Source: Pelagerythrobacter aerophilus | GTDB lineage: Bacteria > Pseudomonadota > Alphaproteobacteria > Sphingomonadales > Sphingomonadaceae | Length of the DNA stretch: 64,000 nt | NCBI RefSeq assembly: GCF_003581645.1 | Contig: NZ_QXFK01000018.1 | Coordinates: 294,501 to 358,500 of the forward strand | Direction: 5' to 3' | Shown: positions 27,933 through 36,451 of the stretch, one piece after another | Layout of the letters: each line of letters opens with the position of its first letter | Position numbering within the stretch: position 1 is the stretch's first letter | Made by a program: the position numbers and the translations under genes | Notes under the pieces: generated by a model | Seen by the model: the letters and a program-made list of their open reading frames with translations, nothing else | Database searches by the model: none | Told to the model about the DNA's origin: nothing

Positions 27933-29090
27933 ATGAAGCGCATCCTCACCGGTATGTTCGCCTGCCTCCTGCTTGCTGCCTGTTCCGGTAGCGAGCAACC
28001 GCCGGCGCCACAGGCGGTTCCCGTGAAAGCCATCACGGTTGCGAACCAGTCGATCCCCAACGTCATCGAACTGCCGGGCCGGGTCGAACCCGTGCGCGTG
28101 GCCGAGGTTCGCGCCCGCGTGACCGGGATCGTGCAGGAACGGCTCTACGAAGAAGGCACCAACGTCTCGGCTGGCCAGCCGCTGTTCCGCATCGATCCGC
28201 GCGAGCTCCGCGCAGCCTATGCGCAGACGCAGGCGAGCCTGGAGCGGGCACGCGCCACCGCGGCCAACGCCAAAGCGGTCGTCGAGCGCTATCGTCCGCT
28301 AGTCGCCGAGGACGCGATCAGCCGGCAGGAATACGACGCCGCCCTTGCCGCCTCGCGTGAGGCGGACGCCAATGTCGCGCAGATCCGCGCGCAGCTCCAA
28401 GCCGCTTCGCTCCAGCTCGGCTACACCACCGTGCGTGCGCCTATCGCTGGCCGCGCCGGACGTGCGCAGGTGACCGAAGGCGCACTGGTCAGCCAGCCCG
28501 AGGGCACGCTGATGACGCGGATCGAGCAGATCTCGCCCGTCTACGTCAGCTTCGCCCAGTCGGCGAGCGAGGTCCTTGCCCTGCGCCGCGCAGTCGCGGC
28601 GGGCGAGATCGAACTGGATGAAAACGACCGCGTCGAGGTTCGTCTCACGTTCAGCGACGGCACCGAGTATCCGATCCCCGGCCATATCGATTTCCGCGGC
28701 TTCTCGGTCGACCAGCAGACCGGCACGGTCGAGCTGCGTGCCGAATTCGCGAACCCCTCGGGCCTGCTGCTGCCGGGCGAGTTCGTCCGTGCCCAGATCT
28801 TCGCCGGCCAGGTCAGCCAGGGGATCGCGGTGCCGCAACGTGCGGTGACGCTGAACGAAGATGGCGGATCGGTCTTCGTGATCGACGAGAAGGGCCAGGC
28901 TGCGCCGCGTCCCGTGAAACTCGGCGCGATGGTCGACGGGCGCTGGATCATCGAGAGCGGCCTCAAGGCCGGTGATGTGGTGATCATCAGCAACCTGCAG
29001 AAGATCCAGCCCGGCGCGCCGGTGCAACGCATCAAGGACGCAGCAAACGGCAAGGCCCCTGCCAAGAACGCCGACAGCAAGGCGCGCTGA
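27933..29090 (+). CDS. RND efflux periplasmic adaptor (AcrA/MexA type)
   Basis: Membrane-fusion lipoprotein of 385 residues with lipobox LAAC (Cys17). It shows the usual order: beta-barrel strand and half lipoyl domain (ELPGRVEPVRVAEVRARVTGIV), alpha-helical hairpin with A/R/E-rich heptads (about 85-165), second lipoyl half (LGYTTVRAPIAGRAG), and barrel/membrane-proximal domains. It joins the inner-membrane pump to the outer-membrane channel. First gene of the efflux operon; the pump gene follows after 3 bp. Confidence 0.93.
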   Translation: MKRILTGMFACLLLAACSGSEQPPAPQAVPVKAITVANQSIPNVIELPGRVEPVRVAEVRARVTGIVQERLYEEGTNVSAGQPLFRIDPRELRAAYAQTQASLERARATAANAKAVVERYRPLVAEDAISRQEYDAALAASREADANVAQIRAQLQAASLQLGYTTVRAPIAGRAGRAQVTEGALVSQPEGTLMTRIEQISPVYVSFAQSASEVLALRRAVAAGEIELDENDRVEVRLTFSDGTEYPIPGHIDFRGFSVDQQTGTVELRAEFANPSGLLLPGEFVRAQIFAGQVSQGIAVPQRAVTLNEDGGSVFVIDEKGQAAPRPVKLGAMVDGRWIIESGLKAGDVVIISNLQKIQPGAPVQRIKDAANGKAPAKNADSKAR

Positions 29091-29093
29091 GCC

Positions 29094-32000
29094 ATGGCGC
29101 AGTTCTTCATCAACCGGCCGATCTTCGCATGGGCCGTCGCACTCAGCATCCTGCTCGCCGGGCTGATGGCGCTGCGCGCGCTGCCGGTAGAGCAATATCC
29201 GGAAGTCGCCCCGCCATCGCTCGCGATCAACGTGGTCTATCCCGGCGCCGACGCGGAAACGCTGGAGAAAAACGTCACCCAGGTGATCGAGCAGCAGCTC
29301 AACGGGGTCGAGGGTTTTCTCTACATGTCCTCCTCCAGCGCGTCGAACGGCACCGCCACGATCACGCTGACGTTCGAGGCGGGCACCGATATCGATATCG
29401 CGCAGACCGAGGTGCAGAATCGCCTGAGCACGGTTGAAGCGCGCCTGCCGGAGGACGTGCGCCGCCAGGGCATTACCGTGCGTCAGGCGAACGCCGGCTT
29501 CCTAATGATCGTCGCTCTGACGTCGGAAAGCGGCAGCCTCGACAGCACCGATCTCGGCAATATCGCCACCAACCAGGTGATCGACGAACTCCGCCGCGTG
29601 CCCGGCGTGGGCGACGTGATGCTGTTCGGGTCGCAATATGCGATGCGCATCTGGCTCGATCCCGACGCACTCGCGTCATACAATCTTTCGCCCAGCAGCG
29701 TGCTGGCCGCGATCCGCGAACAGAACGCCCAGACACCGGGCGGCGCGCTCGGCGCGATGCCGCTGGTCGACGGACAGCAGATCAACGCCACGATCTCGAC
29801 CGAGGGCCGCTTCACGACCGCCGAGGAATTCGAGAACGTCATCCTGCGGGCCAACTCCGGTGCGGCCGTGGTGCGCCTTGGTGACGTCGCTCGGGTTGAA
29901 ATCGGGGCCCAGAGCTACGCCACCTCGACCACGCTGAACGGCCGCCCCATGGCCGGCATGGCGGTCCAGCTCGCAACCGGCGCCAATGCGCTCGAGGCGG
30001 CCGAGGGCGTCAAGCAGCGCCTGGCGGAAATCGCCCCCAGCCTGCCCGGCGACACGGCCTGGTCGATCCCGTACGACACCACCCCGTTTGTTCAGGCATC
30101 GATCGAGGAAGTGGCCAAGACTCTGATCGAGGCCATGATCCTCGTGTTCCTGGTCATGTTCCTGTTCCTGCAGAATTGGCGCGCGACGCTGATCCCGACA
30201 CTCGTCGTTCCGATCGCCCTGGCCGGAGCATGCCTGGGCCTGTGGCTGCTGGGTTTTTCGATCAACGTGCTGTCGCTGTTCGGCATGGTGCTCGCCATCG
30301 GTATCCTGGTCGACGACGCGATCGTGGTAATCGAGAACGTCGAGCGTATCATGCGCGAGGAAGGGCTGCCGCCCTTGCAGGCGACGCGCAAGGCGATGAA
30401 GCAGATCACCGGCGCGATCATCGGGATCACGCTGGTGCTGGTTGCCGTGTTCGTGCCGATGGCGTTCTTCCCCGGCTCCACCGGTGGCATCTATCGCCAG
30501 TTCTCGGTCACGCTGGCGATCTCGATCTTCTTCTCCGCCTTCCTCGCCTTGTCGCTGACCCCGGCGTTGTGTGCGACGTTCCTCAAGCCGATGCACGCTC
30601 ATGATGGAGAGCCGGAGGTGGACGAGGAGGCCGAGGCGCAGCCCGGCTGGCGCGGCGCCCTTGCCCGGGCGCGCGGAATCATCGTGCGCTTCTTCGCCCG
30701 CTTCAACCGCTGGTTCGCGGACGTCACGGACAAGTACGGCCGCGCCAATGATAAAGTCCTGTCGCGCCCCATGCGCGCCTTTGCGGTGTTCCTCGCCCTG
30801 GGCGCAGTCACGCTGCTGCTCTTCATGCGGCTGCCCACCGCCTTCCTTCCGACCGAGGATCAGGGCTATCTCATCACCGCGGTCCAGGCCCCACCGGGAG
30901 CGACGCAGGAGCGCACCGACGAGGCGCTGAAGCCGATCATCGATTTCTGGATGGCGCAGGAGGAGCTCGAGAACCTCGTGGTCGTGCGCGGCTTCAGCTT
31001 CTTCGGCCAGGGGCAGAACAACGCCATCATGTTTGCTCCCTTCAAGCCGTGGGAGGAACGCACCGCCTCCGAAAGCAGCGCCGAAGCGATCCTGGAACGT
31101 GCGATGGGCCAGTTCATGCAGATCGACGGGGCCATGGCCTTCGTCATCCAGCCGCCCTCGATCCAATCTCTGGGCACGGCGAGCGGGTTCACCTTCAAGC
31201 TGCAGGATCGCGGCGGTTTGGGGCGCGAGGCGCTGATGAACGCGCGCAATCAGCTTCTCGGCATGGCTTCGCAAAGCCCTCTGATCGCCAATCTGCGGCC
31301 CGAAGACCAGGGCCCCAGCCCCGAACTCGCGATCGAGATCGACCGGGTCCAGGCTCGCGCGCTCGGACTGTCGCTGGCCGACGTCAACGCCGCGCTGTCG
31401 ATCACCTTCGGCTCCGCCTACGCGAACGATTTCAACCGTGAAGGCCGTGTGCTGCAGGTGCTGGTGCAGGCCGATGCGCCCTATCGCATGCAGCCCGACG
31501 ACGTGCTCTCCTTGCGCGTTCCCAATCAGCAGGGCGAACTGGTGCCTTTCAGCGCATTTGCCGAGGTCGACTGGTCGGCCGCGCCCGCCAGTCTGTCGCG
31601 CTATAACGGCTACCCTGCGATGACCCTGTCGGGCACTGCCGCGCCGGGCGAATCATCCGGCGCCGCGCTCGAGGAAATGGAGCGGCTGGCCGGCCAGTTG
31701 CCGCAGGGGATCGGCTACGAATGGACCGGCATCTCCTTCGAGGAGAAGCAGGCCGGCGGGCAGATCGGGCTGCTGCTCGGCCTGTCAGTCGTGGTGGTCT
31801 TCCTGGTGCTCGCTGCGCTTTACGAAAGCTGGGCCGTGCCGCTGGCCGTGCTGCTGATCGTGCCGATGGGCATGCTGGGCGCGGTGTTGTTCTCGATGCT
31901 CCGAGGCCTGTCTGCGGACGTGTACTTCAACGTGGGGCTGATCACCATCATCGGCCTTGCCGCGAAAAACGCCATCCTGATCGTCGAATTCGCGATCGAG

Positions 32001-32321
32001 GAGGAAGAGCTCGGCAAACGGCGGATCGATGCGGTAAAGGCGGCCGCGCGCCTGCGCCTGCGGCCGATCATCATGACCTCGCTCGCCTTCACCATGGGCA
32101 TGGTGCCGTTGGTGCTGGCGAGCGGCGCGGGCGCGGCCAGCCGTGTCGCGGTCGGCACGGGCGTGATGGGCGGTATGATCGCTGCGACCGTGCTCGGCAT
32201 CTTCCTGATCCCGATGCTCTACCTGCTCGTCAGGCGAAACATCAGCCGCAAGCAGCCCGTGGCAGCAGGCCACCTCGACGAAGCACCTGTTCCGCCTTCC
32301 GGGGAGGAGCCCGCACGATGA
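29094..32321 (+). CDS. RND multidrug efflux pump subunit (AcrB/MexB type, HAE1)
   Basis: Proton-driven inner-membrane transporter of 1075 residues. It starts with the HAE1 signature FFINRPIFAWAVALSI and has the 12-helix, two-porter-loop layout. The proton-relay aspartates D407-D408 lie in GILVDDAIVVIENV; NVGLITIIGLAAKNAILIVEFA and the GTGVMGGMIAATVLGIFLIPMLY end segment are also typical. Length is slightly above AcrB (1049) because of an acidic cytoplasmic loop near residues 500-525. It probably exports hydrophobic or amphiphilic drugs. It overlaps the outer-membrane factor by 4 bp. Confidence 0.95.
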   Translation: MAQFFINRPIFAWAVALSILLAGLMALRALPVEQYPEVAPPSLAINVVYPGADAETLEKNVTQVIEQQLNGVEGFLYMSSSSASNGTATITLTFEAGTDIDIAQTEVQNRLSTVEARLPEDVRRQGITVRQANAGFLMIVALTSESGSLDSTDLGNIATNQVIDELRRVPGVGDVMLFGSQYAMRIWLDPDALASYNLSPSSVLAAIREQNAQTPGGALGAMPLVDGQQINATISTEGRFTTAEEFENVILRANSGAAVVRLGDVARVEIGAQSYATSTTLNGRPMAGMAVQLATGANALEAAEGVKQRLAEIAPSLPGDTAWSIPYDTTPFVQASIEEVAKTLIEAMILVFLVMFLFLQNWRATLIPTLVVPIALAGACLGLWLLGFSINVLSLFGMVLAIGILVDDAIVVIENVERIMREEGLPPLQATRKAMKQITGAIIGITLVLVAVFVPMAFFPGSTGGIYRQFSVTLAISIFFSAFLALSLTPALCATFLKPMHAHDGEPEVDEEAEAQPGWRGALARARGIIVRFFARFNRWFADVTDKYGRANDKVLSRPMRAFAVFLALGAVTLLLFMRLPTAFLPTEDQGYLITAVQAPPGATQERTDEALKPIIDFWMAQEELENLVVVRGFSFFGQGQNNAIMFAPFKPWEERTASESSAEAILERAMGQFMQIDGAMAFVIQPPSIQSLGTASGFTFKLQDRGGLGREALMNARNQLLGMASQSPLIANLRPEDQGPSPELAIEIDRVQARALGLSLADVNAALSITFGSAYANDFNREGRVLQVLVQADAPYRMQPDDVLSLRVPNQQGELVPFSAFAEVDWSAAPASLSRYNGYPAMTLSGTAAPGESSGAALEEMERLAGQLPQGIGYEWTGISFEEKQAGGQIGLLLGLSVVVVFLVLAALYESWAVPLAVLLIVPMGMLGAVLFSMLRGLSADVYFNVGLITIIGLAAKNAILIVEFAIEEEELGKRRIDAVKAAARLRLRPIIMTSLAFTMGMVPLVLASGAGAASRVAVGTGVMGGMIAATVLGIFLIPMLYLLVRRNISRKQPVAAGHLDEAPVPPSGEEPAR

Positions 32322-33784
32322 AACGCCTGATCGCCCTCGCCGCGCTCTCGACCGCGCTTTCGGGCTGCGCCAATTTCGCGCCCGAGCACACCCGGCCGGA
32401 GCTGGCCGTCACCCCCGCCTACGACGGCGAATTGCGGCCCGACGGCACGGTCGTTGCCGCGCAACTCTCCTACCGCGACTGGTTCCTCGACCCCCGGCTC
32501 GAAGGACTGATCGCGAGCGCGTTGGAGAACAACCGCGACCTCGTCGCCGCAACCGCGCGGATCGAGCAGGCCCGTGCCCGCTACCGCATCCAGGACAGCC
32601 GCCGGCTGCCCACAGTGGTTGCGGACGCCAGTGGTACGCGCACGCGCCAGTCGCTCTCCGGCAATCCCACGCTCGGCGGGGTTGGCGGCGAGGAAGGTGG
32701 CGACGCGCCCGCCTCGGTGACCTACAACCGCTTCCAGGTCGGCGTCGGCATCAGCGCCTTCGAGCTCGATTTCTGGGGCCGAATCGCGAACCTGAGCGAA
32801 GCGGCGCGTGCGGAGTATCTGTCCACCATCGCCGCCCAGCGTGCGTTCTATCTCTCGCTGATCGCCGATACCGCCAACACCTACTTCGAGATCGTCGAGA
32901 CCGAGGAACAGGTGGCGCTGGCAGAGGCGACGGCGCAGTCGCGCCGGGAAGGGCTGAGGATTGCACGGCTGCGGCTCGATTCCGGTGTCACGTCGGCTCT
33001 CCCCTATCGTCAGGCGGAGACATTGCTGACGCAGGCCGAGCAGCAGCTCGCGGCCGAGCGGCTCGCGCTCGCACAGCTCCGCAACCAACTCGCGGTGCTC
33101 GTCGGCGGAGCGGTGCCGCAGGGTCTGCCCCAGGGCCTTACCCTTGCGACACAGGCCGACGAACGGCGGCTCGCCGCGGGCCTCCCCTCGGATCTCCTGC
33201 TGGCCCGCCCCGACATCATCGCAGCGGAAGAGCAGCTCCGCGCGGCACGCGCCAATATCGGCGCGGCGCGGGCAGCGTTCTTCCCGACCATCTCGCTCAC
33301 CGGCAACGCCGGCTTCAGCTCCGACAGCCTCGGCGGTCTGTTCGATTCTGATGGGCTGGGCTGGAGCTTTGGCCCCACCATCAGCCTGCCGATCTTCGAT
33401 TGGGGCGCACGCGAGGCCGATCTCGACCTCGCCCGAGCGCTGGAAGTGGAACAGGTCGCCAACTACGATCGCACGGTCCAGACCGCGTTCCGCGAAGTGG
33501 CCGACGCGCTCGCCGGACGGCGCTATCTCGCCGAGCAGGTCGAGACGCTCGAACGCGCGCTCGCGGCGCAGGAGAAGATCGCCCGCATCGCGCGCCTTCG
33601 CTATCGGGAGGGCGTCGCCGACTATCTCGAAGTGCTCGATGCAGAGCGCAACCTGTTCAGTGCACAGCAGCAGCTTCTCGCCACCCGCCGCGCCTGGCTG
33701 CAGAACCGTGCGACGCTGTTCGTTGCGCTCGGCGGCGGGTTCGAACAGGACGACCGCGCCGCGCAGGCACCCGCGGAGGAATAG
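32318..33784 (+). CDS. Outer-membrane efflux channel lipoprotein (NodT/OprM type)
   Basis: TolC-like channel of 488 residues with a lipoprotein signal (LSGC, Cys17). Two OEP repeats are seen, each with long coiled helices. Useful landmarks are LASALENNRDL-like text near 70, FELDFWGR near 150, RPDIIAAEEQLRAARANIGAARAAFFP near 305 and the LRYREGVADYLEVLDAERNLF block near the end. It completes the tripartite pump. The ATG overlaps the stop of the pump gene (ATGA). Confidence 0.94.
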   Translation: MKRLIALAALSTALSGCANFAPEHTRPELAVTPAYDGELRPDGTVVAAQLSYRDWFLDPRLEGLIASALENNRDLVAATARIEQARARYRIQDSRRLPTVVADASGTRTRQSLSGNPTLGGVGGEEGGDAPASVTYNRFQVGVGISAFELDFWGRIANLSEAARAEYLSTIAAQRAFYLSLIADTANTYFEIVETEEQVALAEATAQSRREGLRIARLRLDSGVTSALPYRQAETLLTQAEQQLAAERLALAQLRNQLAVLVGGAVPQGLPQGLTLATQADERRLAAGLPSDLLLARPDIIAAEEQLRAARANIGAARAAFFPTISLTGNAGFSSDSLGGLFDSDGLGWSFGPTISLPIFDWGAREADLDLARALEVEQVANYDRTVQTAFREVADALAGRRYLAEQVETLERALAAQEKIARIARLRYREGVADYLEVLDAERNLFSAQQQLLATRRAWLQNRATLFVALGGGFEQDDRAAQAPAEE

Positions 33785-33883
33785 TGCCTTTCCGCCGCAG
33801 GTGGGCGCGGCGCACGCTGCCCACTCCCATCCGCAATCCACTGCCGATGACATCGGGCCATTGCCCTCTCCGGTAGCAAGCCT

Positions 33884-34693
33884 ATGGGCCCGCGGATGGA
33901 ACTCACGTTCGAACTCGTCGCCTTCCTGATGGCAGTCGCCTTCGTGGCCGGGGCAATCGATGCCATGGCGGGCGGCGGCGGATTACTGACGCTTCCTGCG
34001 CTTCTCGCGGCCGGAGCATCGCCGGCGGCGGCGCTCGGCACGAACAAGCTGCAAAGCACCTTTGGCGTGGCCACTGCCGTCATCACCTTTGCGCGGAAGG
34101 GGCGGATCGACCTGAAGCGGTTCGGCGGCCCGGCCATCGCCGCCTTCCTCGGCTCGGCCGGCGGGGCCTTCGTGCTCACGCGGATCGATCCGGAGTTTCT
34201 TTCCGGCCTGATCCCGGTGCTTCTGATCGCCATGGCGATCTACTACGCGCTCAAGCCCAATCTCAGCGACGAGGACCGGCACGTGCGCGCACGGCCGGTC
34301 CTGCTGCTCGCGGTAGCACTGGTGATCGGGTTCTACGACGGCTTCTTCGGCCCCGGCACCGGTTCGTTCCTGACCACTGTGCTGATCGCCGTGTTCGGCC
34401 TCGGCACCGTCAATGCGATTGCCCACACCAAGCTGCTCAACTTCGCCAGCAATCTTGCGAGTCTGACCGTGCTGCTCGCCGCCGGCGAGGTCCTGATCGT
34501 GCCCGGCTTGGCCATGGCGGTCGCAAGTATCGCAGGCGGCTATGTCGGCGCGCACAGCGCATTGCGGTTCGGAGGCAGGGCGGTGCGGCCGCTGCTGATC
34601 ATCATGTGCCTCGCACTGACCGCGAAACTGCTCACCGATCCGGCCAATCCCCTGACCGCTGCTATTCTGGAATGGCGGGCCGGCACGAGCTGA
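33884..34693 (+). CDS. TSUP family permease (TauE/SafE)
   Basis: Membrane protein of 269 residues with about eight hydrophobic helices. The duplicated TSUP pattern is clear: FVAGAIDAMAGGGGLLTLPALLAAG in the first half and GFYDGFFGPGTGSFLTTVLI in the second. Family members export sulfite, sulfoacetate or other organosulfur anions, or import them; the substrate here is unknown. The ATG at 33884 is used; one at 33896 is also possible. It is about 100 bp after the efflux operon and has its own transcription by appearance. A link to sulfate released by the sulfatase at 24065 is conceivable but only speculation. Confidence 0.88.
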   Translation: MGPRMELTFELVAFLMAVAFVAGAIDAMAGGGGLLTLPALLAAGASPAAALGTNKLQSTFGVATAVITFARKGRIDLKRFGGPAIAAFLGSAGGAFVLTRIDPEFLSGLIPVLLIAMAIYYALKPNLSDEDRHVRARPVLLLAVALVIGFYDGFFGPGTGSFLTTVLIAVFGLGTVNAIAHTKLLNFASNLASLTVLLAAGEVLIVPGLAMAVASIAGGYVGAHSALRFGGRAVRPLLIIMCLALTAKLLTDPANPLTAAILEWRAGTS

Positions 34694-34738
34694 TGAGCCG
34701 GTGACACGGGCGGCGGCGATGCTTATGGCCTGCGCCCG

Positions 34739-35149
34739 ATGACGCCGCTCCGCGCCTCGATTCGCAGGCATCGCCATTTGGCGATCGTGCTGCTGGCGCT
34801 GGCGTTCGTCATCAAGGCGGCGATCCCCGCCGGCATGATGGTCTCCAGCACGCCCGACAAAGTGCTGACGGTCACCGTCTGTACCGGAAGCGCGGGCGAG
34901 ATCGAGACGATCCGGCTCGTAGTGCCGACCGAGACCGGGAAAAGTGACCATTCGGGCGAGGCAGCCAAGGCCGATCGCTGCGCCTTCACGGGCCTTTTCC
35001 AGTCCGCGCTCGAGGGGATCGATCCGGTCCTGCTCACCGCGGCGTTCGCGTTCATTCTCGTGCTCGGCCTCATGCCGGTTCGCGCGGCACCGCGCTCACC
35101 TATTCCCTACCTCCGACCGCCGCTGCGCGGTCCTCCGGCAGCAGCCTGA
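34739..35149 (+). CDS. DUF2946-like small membrane protein
   Basis: Protein of 136 residues with one N-terminal helix (about 15-35) and one C-terminal helix (about 98-118), and a short region between containing a Cys (VTVCTGSAG) and a His/Cys-bearing stretch (SDHSGEAAKADRCAF). The pattern fits DUF2946/DUF2946-like proteins that are often found beside copper-handling genes. It precedes the PCuAC chaperone by 70 bp. Function unknown; metal sensing or delivery is inferred from context. Confidence 0.6.
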   Translation: MTPLRASIRRHRHLAIVLLALAFVIKAAIPAGMMVSSTPDKVLTVTVCTGSAGEIETIRLVVPTETGKSDHSGEAAKADRCAFTGLFQSALEGIDPVLLTAAFAFILVLGLMPVRAAPRSPIPYLRPPLRGPPAAA

Positions 35150-35219
35150 CGATCTGACCTGATCCTTTGGCCAACCTCCCGGCTGCGCCTCGTGTGCCGG
35201 GCTGTCGGAGTATTCGAAC

Positions 35220-35747
35220 ATGACTGTTATCCCGCGCTGCCCGCAGAGGCAGCCGAAGGCGGCGATCGCTGCCGCGCTCGCTCTCGCCCTTACCCTGTCC
35301 GCGTGCGACACGGCGCCGGACGCGGACGCCCCAGCCGAGGCGACTGCCAGCCGCATCGCAGTGGAGCGCGCATGGTCGCGCGAGACTGCGCCCGGCCAGG
35401 GGGTCGGCGGCGCCTTCCTGACGATCGTCAATCGGGGCAGCGCCCCAGACCGCCTGATGGGCGGCGCAACCGCCATCGCGGAGGACGTTCAGATTCACAC
35501 CGTCGACATGACCAATGGCGTCATGCGCATGCGCCACCTCGCGGAGGGTCTGGAAATCCCCGCAGGCGGCACCGTGACGCTGGAGCCGGGCAGCTATCAC
35601 ATCATGTTGATGGACCTGCAGCGCCCCCTTACCCGCGGCGATACGGTGCCTCTGACGCTCGAGTTCGAGAAGGCCGGGAGCGTCGATGTCGAACTTGCGG
35701 TCCAGCCGGTCGGTGCCGCAGGACCCGAGGAGGCGCACCATGGCTAG
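35220..35747 (+). CDS. PCuAC periplasmic copper chaperone
   Basis: Copper(I) chaperone of 175 residues with signal peptide and lipobox-like LSAC (Cys29). The copper-binding ligands of the PCu(A)C family are visible as H93, M104, H127 and M129 within IHTVDMTNGVMRMRHL and SYHIMLMD; the spacing from M104 to H127 is one residue longer than the usual 21. It delivers copper to the Cu-A or Cu-B site of cytochrome oxidase, often together with Sco. It overlaps the Sco gene by 8 bp. Confidence 0.9.
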   Translation: MTVIPRCPQRQPKAAIAAALALALTLSACDTAPDADAPAEATASRIAVERAWSRETAPGQGVGGAFLTIVNRGSAPDRLMGGATAIAEDVQIHTVDMTNGVMRMRHLAEGLEIPAGGTVTLEPGSYHIMLMDLQRPLTRGDTVPLTLEFEKAGSVDVELAVQPVGAAGPEEAHHG

Positions 35748-36372
35748 TCCTCAACCCGCCGACGGCGCCGCGAAACGTCTCAAAACTGCTCGCATGATTC
35801 TCTGGTTGCTGGTCCTGCTGGCAGCGGGCGCGGGGCTCTACGCCTTACTGAATCGGAGTGAGGGACCGCCTGAAGCCGCAGGGTACGCAGACACTGTCGG
35901 CGGCCCCTTCACTCTCACGGCATCCGACGGCTCCACGGTTACCGACCAGACTCTCGCCGGCAAGCCCTTCGCCATCTTCTTCGGCTTCACTCGTTGCCCC
36001 GACGTCTGCCCGACCACTCTCGCCCGGCTGGCGCAACTGCGCGGGCGGATGGGCGAAGACGGCGACGGGTTCGAGATCGTCTTCGTCTCGGTCGACCCGG
36101 ACTTCGATACGCCCGAGGATATCGGCCGCTACGTCGCACTGTTCGACACCCCGATCTTGGGCCTTACCGGCACGAAGGAGCAGATCGACGCGATCGTTAG
36201 CGCCTATCACGCCTTCTACGAGAAAGTGCCGACGGAGGGCGGCGGGTACACCGTCGACCATACGGCTTCGGTTTTCCTGATGAACCGCGAGGGCAAGCTG
36301 CAGTCGATCATCGACCATCACGAAAGCGCCGAGACCTCGCTCGAAAAGCTCGAGCGGCTCGTGAGTGCCTGA
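35740..36372 (+). CDS. Sco1/SenC copper chaperone for cytochrome oxidase
   Basis: Membrane-anchored thioredoxin-fold protein of 210 residues with one helix at about 18-38. Copper ligands are C86 and C90 in CPDVCP and H174 in VDHTASVFL, all present. It reduces or metallates the Cu-A site of cytochrome c oxidase. The start overlaps the PCuAC end, so the two chaperones are co-made. A strong hairpin follows the stop. Confidence 0.93.
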   Translation: MASPQPADGAAKRLKTARMILWLLVLLAAGAGLYALLNRSEGPPEAAGYADTVGGPFTLTASDGSTVTDQTLAGKPFAIFFGFTRCPDVCPTTLARLAQLRGRMGEDGDGFEIVFVSVDPDFDTPEDIGRYVALFDTPILGLTGTKEQIDAIVSAYHAFYEKVPTEGGGYTVDHTASVFLMNREGKLQSIIDHHESAETSLEKLERLVSA

Positions 36373-36395
36373 ACGTTGCGGGGAGGACGCACGAT

Positions 36396-36431
36396 CCTCG
36401 CAGCCGAGTTCCTGTGGACTCGGCTGCGAGG
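36396..36431. terminator. Hairpin between convergent sco and amidohydrolase genes
   Basis: Perfect 14-bp arms (CCTCGCAGCCGAGT and its complement) around an 8-base loop lie between the two converging genes. It lacks a T-run, but its placement suggests a shared transcription end. Confidence 0.65.
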
Positions 36432-36451
36432 GCGATGCAGCGGAGCGAGCC

